The position numbers and the translations under genes were made by a program. A model generated the notes under the pieces. It was not told the DNA's origin and made no database searches. It saw only the letters and a list, made by a program, of their open reading frames with translations. Below, piece by piece: positions 17,826 through 27,378 of a stretch of DNA of 64,000 nt. Source of the DNA: Clostridia bacterium (lineage in GTDB: Bacteria > Bacillota > Limnochordia > DTU080 > RSA5); assembly GCA_002919235.1 (NCBI GenBank), contig PKEX01000011.1, positions 78,456 to 142,455 on the forward strand. The letters run 5' to 3'. Position 1 is the first letter of the stretch, and every line of letters begins with the position of its first letter.

Positions 17826-18965
17826 TCAGGCCCGGCTTTCCAGTCCGGGGATAAGCCTCCGCAGCCGGCGGAAGAAGCCCTGGGTCCCGGACTCCCGTAC
17901 CGGTTCTTCCACGCGCCCGGCCAGCTTTTCGGCCAGCGAAGCGATCTGGAGTGCCGCTCGGGACCTCGGCGCATACACCATCAGCGGTTCCTGCTGGCGA
18001 ATGGAACGGGCTACCGCGGGATCCTCGTCGATGTGCCCCAGCACATCCAGCTCCTTGTGAAGAAAACGACGGCTGGCAAAGGTCATCTTGCGGCTGATAT
18101 CCCGGGCCTCGGCCTCGCCGCCCACCCGGTTCACCACCAGCCGCAGCAAGCCCGAGTGATCTTTCGTCGCCAGCACCTTGATCAGCGCGTAGCAGTCCGT
18201 GATCGCATGCGGTTCCGGCGTCGTGATGAGCACGGATTCCGTCGCCGCCATCAGGAAATTTGTCACGCTGGGGGAGAGGCCGCTGCCGGTGTCGATGAGG
18301 ATGATATCCGCATACTCCTCGAGCTCGCGGAACTGGGCAAGCATCGCGGCGAAGCGCTGCTCGTCCAGGGTGGTAAGCTCCTGCAGCCCGGAGCCGCCCG
18401 GGAGGACGATCAGTCCCTCCGGGCCCTCCACCACCACTTCCAGCATGTGCCGCTCGCCCCGGGCCACATGAGCCAGGTTGTACCGGCTGGACACGTTGAT
18501 GAGCACGTCGATGTTGGCCGTGCCCAGGTCGCCGTCGATGACGCAGACCCGCATTCCCAAGCGGCAGAGCGCGATGCCCAGATTCACCACCAGCATCGTC
18601 TTGCCCACGCCGCCCTTGCCGCTGCTCACCGCGACGACCGGCACGTTTCTTGCAGGCTTCTCTTCCTCCGGCGGCGGGGGAGGGCAGAGCAGCAGCGAGC
18701 GGTTCCGGCCGCCCGTTCGATCGACAATCTGCGTCTCAAAGGAAAGGCGCTCTCCGGACGCGTCGACTGTGACGGTCACCTGGGTTCCTACCGGAAGGAG
18801 CACTAGTTTCCCGTTGTCCATCGGTGCGGCGATCCGCAGGCCGGTCGCCAGCACCTCCAGGATGCGGCTGTGGTACGGGCCCTTGAAAATCACCGACCCC
18901 GTCTCTAAGGTCACCTCTTGTCCCGGCTCCAGGATGCTCAGGATCTCTTCGAATGACCTCTCCAT
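17826..18965 (-). CDS. PilZNR-like domain fused to FlhG/MinD-type ATPase
   Basis: A 379-residue protein. Residues 1-85 look like the YcgR N-terminal (PilZNR) domain: LEPGQEVTLETG, then YHSRILEVLATGLRIAAPM, then LLPVGTQVTVTV. A proline-rich linker (95-105) leads to a deviant Walker A ATPase (SSGKGGVGKT, 114-123) with VCVIDGDLGTANIDVL and IILIDTGSGLSPSVTNFL, the FlhG/MinD signature. FlhG controls flagellar number and placement in other bacteria, but no flagellar gene is visible here. The ATG at 18965 is favoured over a frame extending to 19058. No PilZ c-di-GMP motif (RxxxR...DxSxxG) is seen. Position beside parB suggests a polar or chromosome-positioning role, which is inference. Confidence 0.85.
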   Translation of the reverse strand: MERSFEEILSILEPGQEVTLETGSVIFKGPYHSRILEVLATGLRIAAPMDNGKLVLLPVGTQVTVTVDASGERLSFETQIVDRTGGRNRSLLLCPPPPPEEEKPARNVPVVAVSSGKGGVGKTMLVVNLGIALCRLGMRVCVIDGDLGTANIDVLINVSSRYNLAHVARGERHMLEVVVEGPEGLIVLPGGSGLQELTTLDEQRFAAMLAQFRELEEYADIILIDTGSGLSPSVTNFLMAATESVLITTPEPHAITDCYALIKVLATKDHSGLLRLVVNRVGGEAEARDISRKMTFASRRFLHKELDVLGHIDEDPAVARSIRQQEPLMVYAPRSRAALQIASLAEKLAGRVEEPVRESGTQGFFRRLRRLIPGLESRA

Positions 18966-19120
18966 GCCCTGCCCGCCTCCGTCTCGCCGAGCGGCGCCGC
19001 GAAGCGACCCGTCCTTCGCTCGGGCCTTTCTCGTACGGCTCCCGGCTCCGCCGGCCACTCCTCACACCCTCACCAGGCACGGGCCCTGCCCTGGCGCGCC
19101 CGGCCGCGCCGCGGGCCTTC

Positions 19121-19975
19121 TCAGTTCACCGATCCGGTGATGATCTCCAAGATCCGTTCGATGTCGTCCTGGCTGTAGTAGTCGATCTCGATACGCCCAC
19201 GCTGGCCGTGCCGGATCACCCGCACTTTCGTGCCCAGCGAGCGCTGCAGCCGCTCCTCGATGTCCTGTACGAAGGGGTCCTTGGCCGGCGGCGCCGCCGC
19301 CCGGCGCTGCGGCGCCCGCTTTTTCGCGCCCTGGCGCACGTACTCCTCGATCGCCCGCACCGACCAGCCTTCTTCAATGACTCGCTGGGCCACCTTCAAC
19401 CGCTCGGCGGACGACTCAATTGACAGCAACGCCTTCGCGTGCCCTGCCGAAAGCCGCCCCGCTGCGATCTCCGCCCGGAGTTCCGGCTCGATCTCCAAGA
19501 GCCGCAGCCGGTTCGCCACCGTCGACCGCTTCTTCCCGACCCGGTCGGCCACTTGCTCCTGGGTGAGCTGAAACTCCTCCATCAGCCGCCGGTATGCCTC
19601 GGCCTCCTCGATGGGGTTCAAATCCTCCCGCTGCAGGTTTTCGACCAGCGCCATCTCCATGGCTTCCCGGTCGGAGAGCGGCCGGACCACCGCCGGAATG
19701 GTTCTCAAGCCCGCAAGCTGCGCCGCCCGCCAGCGGCGTTCGCCCACCACCAGCTCATAGCGGCCTTCTACGGGACGCACGATAATGGGCTCCAGCACCC
19801 CGTGGGAGAGGATCGACTCTTTCAGCTCCTCCAGCTGATCCTCGCCGAACCACTTGCGGGGCTGCTCCGGATTCCGGTCGATCTGGTCGATGGGGATCTC
19901 CCTGATCGGCGTCTCCAGCCCGTCGGCCTCCGGAATCAGCGCCCGCAAGCCCCTCCCCAACGCTTTCCGGCTCAC
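19121..19975 (-). CDS. parB: chromosome partitioning protein ParB (Spo0J)
   Basis: A 284-residue ParB. The N-terminal CTP-binding motifs GERRWRA and ENLQRED are intact, followed by the HTH ([21 protein letters not shown]) and a C-terminal dimerisation domain ([18 protein letters not shown]). It loads on parS as a CTP-dependent clamp and works with ParA. At the known ParB/Noc specificity positions it has Arg in KRST and Gly in SAGHAKA, the ParB type. The start is GTG at 19975, overlapping the parA stop by 4 nt, with GAGGAGGTG upstream. Confidence 0.96.
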   Translation of the reverse strand: MSRKALGRGLRALIPEADGLETPIREIPIDQIDRNPEQPRKWFGEDQLEELKESILSHGVLEPIIVRPVEGRYELVVGERRWRAAQLAGLRTIPAVVRPLSDREAMEMALVENLQREDLNPIEEAEAYRRLMEEFQLTQEQVADRVGKKRSTVANRLRLLEIEPELRAEIAAGRLSAGHAKALLSIESSAERLKVAQRVIEEGWSVRAIEEYVRQGAKKRAPQRRAAAPPAKDPFVQDIEERLQRSLGTKVRVIRHGQRGRIEIDYYSQDDIERILEIITGSVN

Positions 19976-20736
19976 CTGGACAACACCTCCTCCGCCAAGG
20001 CCCGGTACGCCTCGGCCCCTTTGGAACGGTCGTCGTACAAGACGATGGGTTTGCCAAAGCTCGGCGCCTCGCTCAAGCGCACGTTCCGGGGGATCACGGT
20101 ATCGTACACCTTGACCCGGTCGCTGAAGAACGCCTTGACGTCCTCTAGCACGGCCTGCGACAGGTTGGTCCGGGGGTCAAACATGGTGACCACCACACCG
20201 TCGATCTGCAGCCCGGGATTGAGATGCCGCTGCACCATTTCAATGGTGTTCATCAGCTGGCTCAACCCCTCCAGCGCGTAGTACTCGCTCTGGATGGGGA
20301 TCAACACGGCGTGGGCCGCCGTCAACGCGTTGATGGTGAGCAGCCCCAGCGACGGGGGAGAGTCGATCAGAATGAAGTCGAACTGGTCCACCGCCGGCTC
20401 CAGGGCCCGCTTCAGCCGGTACTCCCGCGACATCTGCGGCACGAGCTCGACTTCGGCTCCCGCCAGCGCGATGGTGGCCGGCGCCGCAAAAAGCCCTTCC
20501 ACTTCCGTAGGCCGGATCACGTCCTCGATCCGCATTCCGCCGATGAGGACCGAGTAGATGCAGTGCTCCACCTCCGGCTTCTCAATGCCCAACCCGCTGG
20601 TGGCGTTTCCCTGCGGGTCCAGGTCGACCACCAGCACCTTCCGGCCGGCGCAGGCCAGATACGCACCGAGGTTGACCGCCGTCGTGCTCTTGCCGACGCC
20701 ACCCTTCTGGTTCACGATGGCTATGACGCGTCCCAA
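19972..20736 (-). CDS. parA: chromosome partitioning ATPase ParA (Soj)
   Basis: A 254-residue Soj-type ParA with a deviant Walker A box ([11 protein letters not shown]), [17 protein letters not shown] and [14 protein letters not shown]. It lacks an N-terminal HTH, so it is a chromosomal type Ib-like ParA. It binds DNA with ATP, is released by ParB, and in Bacillus also regulates DnaA. The start is TTG at 20736, 3 nt after the noc stop, with AAGGAGG inside the end of noc. Confidence 0.96.
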   Translation of the reverse strand: MGRVIAIVNQKGGVGKSTTAVNLGAYLACAGRKVLVVDLDPQGNATSGLGIEKPEVEHCIYSVLIGGMRIEDVIRPTEVEGLFAAPATIALAGAEVELVPQMSREYRLKRALEPAVDQFDFILIDSPPSLGLLTINALTAAHAVLIPIQSEYYALEGLSQLMNTIEMVQRHLNPGLQIDGVVVTMFDPRTNLSQAVLEDVKAFFSDRVKVYDTVIPRNVRLSEAPSFGKPIVLYDDRSKGAEAYRALAEEVLSR

Positions 20737-20739
20737 GCC

Positions 20740-21681
20740 TCAGCGGCCTCCTTTGTCCCGGTGGTGAATACGAATTCGTATTTCGACGAAAGTTCCTTCA
20801 TCAACTTCCTCGAACTCCACCTTTGCGCCGTTCGCGCTCATCTGGTCCACCAGCTTCTTCACGCTGTTTCGCAGGAGCCGGTAGTCCTTGAACACGCCCT
20901 TCATCGACTGCCGGCGCCGCTTTCCGTCGCCGCCCAGCCTCTCCTGGATCATCCGCTCGATCAAAAGCTCGGTTTCCCGCACGTTAAGCCGGCGCCGGCT
21001 GACCGTCTCCACAACCTTGAGCTGCGCTTCCGTCGACTCGAGCCGGAGGAGGGCGCGCGCGTGGCGCTCGGAGAGCATTTCCCGGGAAATAAGCTCCCGC
21101 ACCGGCTCCTCAAGCCGCAGCAGCCGCAGCTTGTTCGCGATGGCTGACTGGCTTTTCCCGAGAAACTTGGCCAGTTCTTCCTGGGTGAGGCCAAACTCCT
21201 CCAACAGCCGCCTGTACCCTTCGGCCTCCTCGAAGAAGCTCAGATCCGCCCGCTGAAGGTTCTCGATCAGCGCGAGCGCCGCCACCTCCGAGTCGGGCAA
21301 ATCCCGCACCACGGCAGGAATCCGCTCCCATCCCAACAGGCGGCAGGCCCGGTACCGCCGTTCCCCCACTACCAGCTCATATCCCTCATCCTTAGGCCGC
21401 ACCACCACGGGGTGAAGGATGCCGTGCTCGCGGATGGAGGCCGCGAGTTCCTCAAGCTGCTCCTCGGAGAACTCCCGGCGCGGCTGGTACGGATTGGGCC
21501 AGATCCGGTCCACGGGAAGGGAAAGCACTTCCTCACGCCAGGCAGCCATCTCGCCGCCGGCCGCGTTCTCTTGCGGCCGGGCGCTACCGCTCTTGCCCTT
21601 CGCGCGCAGAAGATCCCCTAGACGCACCCACTGCACCCCATTTCGGACTGTGGACGATGCCTGGTTTCGAGAAACCCACAT
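20740..21681 (-). CDS. noc: nucleoid occlusion protein Noc
   Basis: A 313-residue ParB paralogue. It has GERRYRA and ENLQRAD CTP-site motifs, HTH LTQEELAKFLGKSQSAIANKL, and a C-terminal dimer domain. Against the ParB encoded next door it has Gln in SQSA, Lys in ANKL and Arg in SERHARA. These match residues reported to switch specificity from parS to the Noc site. Noc blocks Z-ring assembly over the nucleoid. An N-terminal amphipathic helix for membrane binding (WVRLGDLLRAKGK) is plausible. ATG at 21681 has AGAGGAAAGG directly upstream; a frame reaching 22329 is rejected because it is antisense to nothing and overlaps rsmG. A perfect NBS lies inside the gene. Confidence 0.93.
   Translation of the reverse strand: MWVSRNQASSTVRNGVQWVRLGDLLRAKGKSGSARPQENAAGGEMAAWREEVLSLPVDRIWPNPYQPRREFSEEQLEELAASIREHGILHPVVVRPKDEGYELVVGERRYRACRLLGWERIPAVVRDLPDSEVAALALIENLQRADLSFFEEAEGYRRLLEEFGLTQEELAKFLGKSQSAIANKLRLLRLEEPVRELISREMLSERHARALLRLESTEAQLKVVETVSRRRLNVRETELLIERMIQERLGGDGKRRRQSMKGVFKDYRLLRNSVKKLVDQMSANGAKVEFEEVDEGTFVEIRIRIHHRDKGGR
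21077..21090. promoter_or_regulatory. Noc-binding-site palindrome inside noc
   Basis: A perfect ATTTCCCGGGAAAT within the noc coding sequence, in the codons for the ISREM segment after the HTH. Its exact identity to the published consensus, and to the site at 15285-15298, supports Noc specificity and raises possible autoregulation. Confidence 0.78.
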
Positions 21682-21779
21682 CCTTTCCTCTTTCTGGGGG
21701 ATCCAGGGGGGACGGGCACGCCGGCGCGCCGGCGCTTTCCGGCTGTCGAGGCAGGATCGGGGTCGAGGCAGGACCGGGA

Positions 21780-22583
21780 TCAGACCAGCGGCCGGCGGGA
21801 GGGGATGCCGGGTCGCCGGGGATACGAAGCAGGGGTGGGCCGCTCTTTTTCCACCGCGATCAGCGCCCGCCGCCCGGCGTCCAGCGGCAGCCGGATCTCG
21901 CGCACGTGATCGACGCGGCCCCCGAGGATCTCCAGCGCCTTGCGGGATGCCGCCAGTTCGTCCTGGTAATCGGGGCCTTTCATGGCGATGAACCAACCGC
22001 CCACCCGGCAGAGGGGCAAGGCGTACTCCAGCAGCACGGCGAGGGGCGCGACCGCCCGGGCCACCACCACGTCGTGCTCCTCGCGCCATCCGGGCTCCTT
22101 TCCCAGCTCTTCCGCCCGGCCGTGCCGGACGCTGGCGCCCACCCCCAGCTTCTCCACCACGGAAGCCAGGAAAGCCACCTTCTTGCCGGCGGCGTCCACC
22201 AGGCGCACCCTCAAGTCGGGGCGGGCCAACGCCACCACCATTCCGGGAAAGCCGCCCCCGCTCCCGAGGTCGCAAACGGCGCCGCCCCGAGGCCACTGGC
22301 CGGCCAGAAGGCAGGTGAGGGAATCGCACACGTGTTTGACGGCGGCCTCCCGGGCCCCGGTGATGGCCGTCAAGTTGAGGCGCTGGTTGGCTTGCACCAC
22401 CTCGACGACGAACCGTGCGATGCGCTCCTTGACGTCCGGCGCGAGAAGGGAGGCCAGGGGAGAAAAGACAGGATCCGCCAGCGCCTGGTCGAGCCAGCGG
22501 CTGAACTCCGCGGCGTACGACGGCGGGTCAAACCCGCTGCCGCACCCAGGGGAAGACGCGTGGTGCTCGCGCCCTTCAGCCAC
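21780..22583 (-). CDS. rsmG: 16S rRNA (guanine527-N7)-methyltransferase
   Basis: A 267-residue class I methyltransferase that makes m7G527 in 16S rRNA using SAM. The SAM motif is VCDLGSGGGFPGMVVALARPDL, with LNLTAITGAREAAVKHVCDSL before it and VVARAVAPLAVLLEYALPL after it. The start is set at GTG 22583, because the earlier TTG (22592) leaves no room for a ribosome-binding site. It overlaps the mnmG stop by 8 nt. The C-terminal 20 residues are an unusual proline/arginine-rich tail that makes it longer than the common 240 residues. Confidence 0.94.
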   Translation of the reverse strand: MAEGREHHASSPGCGSGFDPPSYAAEFSRWLDQALADPVFSPLASLLAPDVKERIARFVVEVVQANQRLNLTAITGAREAAVKHVCDSLTCLLAGQWPRGGAVCDLGSGGGFPGMVVALARPDLRVRLVDAAGKKVAFLASVVEKLGVGASVRHGRAEELGKEPGWREEHDVVVARAVAPLAVLLEYALPLCRVGGWFIAMKGPDYQDELAASRKALEILGGRVDHVREIRLPLDAGRRALIAVEKERPTPASYPRRPGIPSRRPLV

Positions 22584-24477
22584 GGGTCGCAACCGCCTTT
22601 GCCTGGGGCCTGCCGCCCCGGGCGTGGAGGTAGACCAACAGGACCGAGATGTCCGCGGGCGACACCCCGGAGATGCGGGCCGCCTGGCCGATGGACCGGG
22701 GGCGGATCATGGACAGCTTCTCGCACGCCTCCCGGGAGAGGCCGGGGATCGCAAAGTAGTCGAGCCCGTCCGGGATGGCTTTCGCCTCCAGGCGGCGGAA
22801 GCGTTCCACCTGTTCCTCCTGCTTGGCGATGTACCCTTCGTACTTCACTTCGATCTCCACCTGGCGGCTGATGGCTTCATCCACGTCCGCCAAGCCCGGG
22901 TCTACCTCCACCAGCTTCGCCCACGTGATCTCGGGCCGCTTCAAGAGCTCGGCCAGCGTCAGCGCCTGCCCTGGCCGCAGCGGCTGCGTGCCCAGGCGCC
23001 TCAGCACCTCCTGGACCGCTTCCGTGCAGCCGACGCGAGATGCGCCCAGCCGCTCCCGCACGGCCTCCACGGCCGACCAGCGTTCCTCGAAGACGCGGTA
23101 GCGCTCGTCGGTGACCAGGCCGATCTGCCGGCCGATGGGGGTCAGGCGCTTGTCGGCGTTGTCGTGACGCAGCAGCAGCCGGTACTCCGCCCGGCTGGTC
23201 AGCATCCGGTACGGCTCGTTGGTCCCCTTGGTCACCAGGTCGTCGATGAGCACCCCGATGTAGGCCTGCGAACGGTCGAGGATGAGGGGCTCCTCGCCCC
23301 GAACGAACCGGGCCGCGTTGATGCCGGCCACGATCCCTTGCGCCGCGGCCTCCTCGTAACCCGTCGTCCCGTTGACCTGGCCTGCGGTGAACAACCCCAC
23401 CACGCTCTTGGTCATCAGCGAGGCGTCGATCTGAGTCGGCACCAGGGCATCGTATTCGATCGCGTACCCGTACCGCAGGATTTCCACGTTCTCGAGGCCA
23501 GGGATGGTCCGGAGAAACTGGTCCTGCACCTCCCTGGGCAGGCTGGTGGACACCCCGGCCAGGTACATCTCCTCCGAATCCCATCCCTCGGGTTCGATGA
23601 ACACCTGGTGCCGCTCCTTATCCGGAAACATCTTGAGCTTGGCCTCGATGGACGGGCAGTAACGGGGGCCGGGGCCCGTGATGGCACCGCTGTACATGGC
23701 TGCCCGGTGCATGTTGGCGTGGATGATCTCGTGGGTCCGGCTGTTGGTGTACGTGATCCAGCAGAGCGCCTGCGGCCGCCGGATTTTGCCCGTCATGAAC
23801 GAAAAGCCTTCCGGATCGGGGTCGCCGGCCAGCGGCTCCAACTTTTCGTAGGCGATGCTGTCCCGCCTTACCCGCGCCGGCGTTCCCGTCTTGAAGCGGA
23901 CCAGCTCAAACCCGTGGTCCCGCAAGGACGCCGAAAGCCGGTTGGTCGTCTTCTCCCCCCGGGGCCCGGACTCGAAGTTCACCTCGCCGATGTGCACGCG
24001 CGCGTTCATGTAGGTGCCGGTGGTCAAGATCACCGCCGGGGCGAAATAACGCTGGCCTTCCTTGGTCGCCACTCCCAGGACGCGCCCCCGCTCCACCAGG
24101 AGCTCCGAGACGGTTCCCTGCCGGAGCTCAAGGCGGGGCTGGCGCTCCAACACCCGCCGCATCCGTTCGCTGTAGGCGAAGCGGTCGGCCTGCGCCCTGA
24201 GGGTCTGCACCGCCGGGCCCTTGCTGGTGTTGAGGGTCCGGAGCTGCATGCACGTGGCGTCGATGTTCAAGGCCATCTCGCCGCCCAAGGCGTCGATCTC
24301 CCGCACCAGCTGGCCCTTGGCGGGGCCGCCGATGGACGGGTTGCACGGCATGCTGGCGACCCCGCGCAGGCTGAGGGTCAGCGCCAGCGTGCGCATGCCC
24401 AGCCGGGCCGCGGCCAGTGCCGCCTCGGCTCCTGCGTGGCCCGCGCCCACCACGATCACGTCAAATCGCTCCGACAT
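22576..24477 (-). CDS. mnmG: tRNA U34 carboxymethylaminomethyl-modifying enzyme MnmG
   Basis: A 633-residue FAD enzyme that, with MnmE, installs cmnm5 on the wobble uridine of several tRNAs. FAD motif VVGAGHAGAEAALAAARLG is at the N-terminus, with CNPSIGGPAKGQLVREIDALGG and YCPSIEAKLKMFPDKERH further along. The C-terminal helical domain that binds MnmE has KYEGYIAKQEEQVERFRRLE. Of three nearby ATGs, the one at 24477 has GGAGG at the best distance (8 nt). It is followed by rsmG, the standard order. Confidence 0.96.
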   Translation of the reverse strand: MSERFDVIVVGAGHAGAEAALAAARLGMRTLALTLSLRGVASMPCNPSIGGPAKGQLVREIDALGGEMALNIDATCMQLRTLNTSKGPAVQTLRAQADRFAYSERMRRVLERQPRLELRQGTVSELLVERGRVLGVATKEGQRYFAPAVILTTGTYMNARVHIGEVNFESGPRGEKTTNRLSASLRDHGFELVRFKTGTPARVRRDSIAYEKLEPLAGDPDPEGFSFMTGKIRRPQALCWITYTNSRTHEIIHANMHRAAMYSGAITGPGPRYCPSIEAKLKMFPDKERHQVFIEPEGWDSEEMYLAGVSTSLPREVQDQFLRTIPGLENVEILRYGYAIEYDALVPTQIDASLMTKSVVGLFTAGQVNGTTGYEEAAAQGIVAGINAARFVRGEEPLILDRSQAYIGVLIDDLVTKGTNEPYRMLTSRAEYRLLLRHDNADKRLTPIGRQIGLVTDERYRVFEERWSAVEAVRERLGASRVGCTEAVQEVLRRLGTQPLRPGQALTLAELLKRPEITWAKLVEVDPGLADVDEAISRQVEIEVKYEGYIAKQEEQVERFRRLEAKAIPDGLDYFAIPGLSREACEKLSMIRPRSIGQAARISGVSPADISVLLVYLHARGGRPQAKAVATRG

Positions 24478-24587
24478 CCTCATCACCTCCCGGCCCGCGC
24501 GGGGGCCCTCCGGCGCCCCGGACTCTGGGGAGCGCCCTACCGCGCTTCACCGCGCTAATGTACACGAGAGACCGCCCTTTGACAACC

Positions 24588-25982
24588 TCACTTCCCTACG
24601 CAAAACTGGGCGAAAATGCGCGCGACCACCTCTTCGGACACGCTCTCTCCGGTCACCTGTCCGAGCGCTTCCAGCGCCTCCTGCAGGTCGACGCTGACCA
24701 GGTCCAGCGGGAGCCCCCGGGCGATGGTCTCGCCCGCGTCCTCCAGCGCCCGCCGGGCCGCTGCCAGCGCTCCCCGGTGGCGCGCCCGGGTGACGAGGAT
24801 CGCAGAGGGCGCGCCGCCTTGGCCCAGAACCTGGGCGGCCGCCGTTTCTTCCAGCCGCGCCAGGCCTTCGCCGGTCACGGCGCTCACCCAGACGACGGGC
24901 CAGGGGCCCGCGAGCCGCTCCACCGCGGCCTGCTCCAGCACCCGGGGAAGGTCGCACTTGTTCACGGCCACCAGCACCCGGGCGCCTGCCCCCGCCTGCC
25001 TCACCAGCTCCGCCACCTCCAGGTCCTCCGGCGCCAGCGCCTCCGAGCCGTCGAGCACGATCAAGACCAGGTCTGCGCCGGCCACGGCCTGCCTCGTCCG
25101 CTCGACCCCGATGGCCTCCACGGGGTCGTCCGTCGCCCGGACTCCGGCGGTGTCCGCCAAGGTAAACGGGATCCCGCCCAAGAGGGCCCGCTCTTCGATG
25201 ACGTCCCGGGTGGTCCCCGCGATGGGCGTGACGATGGCCCGCTCTTCGCCCAAGAGTGCGTTGAGCAGGCTCGACTTGCCCACGTTGGGGCGGCCGACGA
25301 TGGCCAGCCGGATGCCGTCCCGGTAGATCCGGCCCGCGTCCGCCCCCGCCAGGAGCTGGTCGATCTCATCCACCAGGCGCTCGAGGCGCCTTTTCATCTC
25401 GCCCGGATCGACGTCCACCAGCCCCTCTTCGGGATAATCGATCACCGCCTGCAGGTGGGCCAGGAGATCCAAGATCTCTTCCCTCTGGGCCGAGACCCGG
25501 GCCGACAGCCTCCCTTCCAGCTGCATCGCCGCGATCTGCGCCCCTTTGGGACTCTTCGCCCGCACCAGGTCAATGACGGCCTCCGCCTGGGCCAAATCCA
25601 GTTTGCCGTTGAGAAAAGCCCTCTTGGTGAACTCCCCGGGTTCGGCGGGCCTGGCCCCTTCCTGCAAGAGACGGGCCAGCACCTGCTGGAGGACCACCGG
25701 GCTCCCGTGGCAGTGGATCTCGACCACGTCCTCCCCCGTGTAGGTGCGGGGGGCTCGCATCACCGCCACCAAGGCCTCGTCCAGGACCCGGCCGCCTTCG
25801 TCCACCACCTTCCCGTGGACCAGCGAGTGGCTGGGCACTTGGGACAGCCGCCGTGTCGACTGGACAACCCGCTCCGCGATGGCCACGGCCCCGGGCCCGC
25901 TCATGCGGACGATCCCGATGGCCCCTTCGCCGGGCGGCGTCGCAATGGCGGCGATGGTGTCCTGCACCGTGCCGGCACGCAC
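24588..25982 (-). CDS. mnmE: tRNA modification GTPase MnmE
   Basis: A 464-residue protein with an N-terminal formyl-THF-binding domain (DTIAAIATPPGEGAIGIVRMSG), a helical domain, an inserted G domain (GRPNVGKSSLLNALLG, DTAGVRATDDPVE, NKCD) and the C-terminal C-x-G-K end. It forms the modification complex with MnmG. The start is GTG at 25982 with GGGGGTGA about 7 nt upstream. It precedes mnmG by 110 nt. Confidence 0.96.
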   Translation of the reverse strand: MRAGTVQDTIAAIATPPGEGAIGIVRMSGPGAVAIAERVVQSTRRLSQVPSHSLVHGKVVDEGGRVLDEALVAVMRAPRTYTGEDVVEIHCHGSPVVLQQVLARLLQEGARPAEPGEFTKRAFLNGKLDLAQAEAVIDLVRAKSPKGAQIAAMQLEGRLSARVSAQREEILDLLAHLQAVIDYPEEGLVDVDPGEMKRRLERLVDEIDQLLAGADAGRIYRDGIRLAIVGRPNVGKSSLLNALLGEERAIVTPIAGTTRDVIEERALLGGIPFTLADTAGVRATDDPVEAIGVERTRQAVAGADLVLIVLDGSEALAPEDLEVAELVRQAGAGARVLVAVNKCDLPRVLEQAAVERLAGPWPVVWVSAVTGEGLARLEETAAAQVLGQGGAPSAILVTRARHRGALAAARRALEDAGETIARGLPLDLVSVDLQEALEALGQVTGESVSEEVVARIFAQFCVGK

Positions 25983-26071
25983 GCGCCGTCACCCCCGAAC
26001 AAACAGGCCCCCTCCCCGGAACGGGAAGGAGGCCGGACTCAAGCTGCGTTCCAGCTCGCCGATGACGCGCC

Positions 26072-26707
26072 CTACCGCCGCTTCGGCACGATCACGACCC
26101 GGCGGTACGGCTCTTCCCCTTCGCTCCTGGTCTCCACCTCGTCGTCGTCGGCCAGGGCCAGGTGGACGATGCGCCGTTCGAGAGCGCTCATGGGCTCCAA
26201 AACCGTCTTCCGCCGCTCAGTCTTGGCCTTCTTCGCCAGCCGCGCGGCCAGGTTCCGCAAGGTCTCGGCCCTCTTTTCCCGGTACCCCTCCGCGTCCAGG
26301 ACGATGCGCGCCCTGGGACCCGGCTTCTTGTTGGCCACGACGTTGACCAGGTATTGGATGGCATCCAGCGTCTGCCCCCGCCGGCCGATGACCACGCCCA
26401 TGCGGCGACCGGTGAGGCGGATGTACACCAGCCGGTCCTCGCCTTCCTCCACGGAGATCTCGGCCTGCACGCCCATGCGCTCCAGCAGCCCGGCCAGGAA
26501 AGCCTTCGCCGCTTCGATCTTTTCGTCCAGCGAGTTCCTCAGGGTGACCCGGACCCGGGCCGGCCGGGCGCCCACAAGACCCAGAAATCCCTTGGAGCCG
26601 ATATCCAGCACTTCGATGTCGACGTCTTCTCTCTCCGCCCCCAGCGCTTCCAGCGCCAGGGCGATGGCCTCGTCTACGGTCTTGCCCGTCTTTTCCACGG
26701 AATTCAC
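26072..26707 (-). CDS. khpB: RNA-binding protein KhpB (Jag, SpoIIIJ-associated)
   Basis: A 211-residue Jag protein. The N-terminal Jag_N domain covers residues 1-50 (EKTGKTVDEAIALALEALG). The KH domain has the GxxG loop in MGVVIGRRGQTLDAIQYL. The R3H domain covers roughly residues 145-211, with SALERRIVHLALADD. It binds RNA and affects cell-envelope growth in Bacillota. The GTG at 26707 overlaps the yidC stop as GTGA. Confidence 0.95.
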   Translation of the reverse strand: MNSVEKTGKTVDEAIALALEALGAEREDVDIEVLDIGSKGFLGLVGARPARVRVTLRNSLDEKIEAAKAFLAGLLERMGVQAEISVEEGEDRLVYIRLTGRRMGVVIGRRGQTLDAIQYLVNVVANKKPGPRARIVLDAEGYREKRAETLRNLAARLAKKAKTERRKTVLEPMSALERRIVHLALADDDEVETRSEGEEPYRRVVIVPKRR

Positions 26708-27360
26708 TTGGCTTTGGCCCCCCCTTCAACAGCGGGCGCCATGGTCTTGCTCAACACGTACTGCTGGGCGATGGAGAAGATATTGTTCACCACCCAGTAC
26801 AAGACCAGGCCCGACGGGAACTGGATGGAAATCCACGCGAGGAACACCGGCATGATGTACAGCATCATCTTTTGCGACGGATCGCCCGTCGACGTCATCG
26901 CGGACATGAAATAGGTCGTCACGCCGGACAGGATCGGCAGGAGGTACGTGGGATCGGGATCGGTCAGCGTCCAGATGAGGAATCCCGCGCCCACGCCTTC
27001 AAACGTGTACGTCCGCAGCACGGTGAACAGCGCATACAAAACGGGCAGCTGGATCAGCACCGGAAGGCAGCCGCCGAACGGGTTGACCCCTTTCTCCCGG
27101 TACAGCTCGAGGACTCTCCGGTTGTACTCCTCCGGTTTATCCTTGTATTTCTTCTGGATTTCGAGGAGCTTGGGCTGGAGTTCCTTCATGGCCAGCATCG
27201 ACTGGGTCTGCTTGCGCGTCAGGGGAAAGAGGAGAAGCCGAACCAGCACGGTGAGAAGGATGATCGCGACGCCGGCGTTTCCGGTGGTCTGGGCCAGCCA
27301 CACCAAGACCGCCTGGATTCCCGCCGGCAGCCATCCGAAAAACGAGTCAAAGAAGCCCAA
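26704..27360 (-). CDS. yidC: membrane protein insertase YidC (SpoIIIJ/OxaI)
   Basis: A 218-residue short YidC with five predicted helices. The conserved arginine in the hydrophilic groove is in LTVLVRLLLFPLTRKQ, and the cytoplasmic coiled hairpin (KYKDKPEEYNRRVLELYREKG) follows. There is no lipobox or cleavable signal, unlike B. subtilis SpoIIIJ. It inserts membrane proteins with or without SecYEG. The start is TTG at 27360 with GGAGGCGGG upstream. It lies 18 nt after yidD. Confidence 0.95.
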   Translation of the reverse strand: MGFFDSFFGWLPAGIQAVLVWLAQTTGNAGVAIILLTVLVRLLLFPLTRKQTQSMLAMKELQPKLLEIQKKYKDKPEEYNRRVLELYREKGVNPFGGCLPVLIQLPVLYALFTVLRTYTFEGVGAGFLIWTLTDPDPTYLLPILSGVTTYFMSAMTSTGDPSQKMMLYIMPVFLAWISIQFPSGLVLYWVVNNIFSIAQQYVLSKTMAPAVEGGAKAK

Positions 27361-27378
27361 TCAGCCCGCCTCCATTTC

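Noticed and set aside
20740..22329. 529-codon version of noc
   Set aside because: The extra N-terminus runs antisense-like through rsmG in another frame; ATG 21681 has a good ribosome-binding site and family start.
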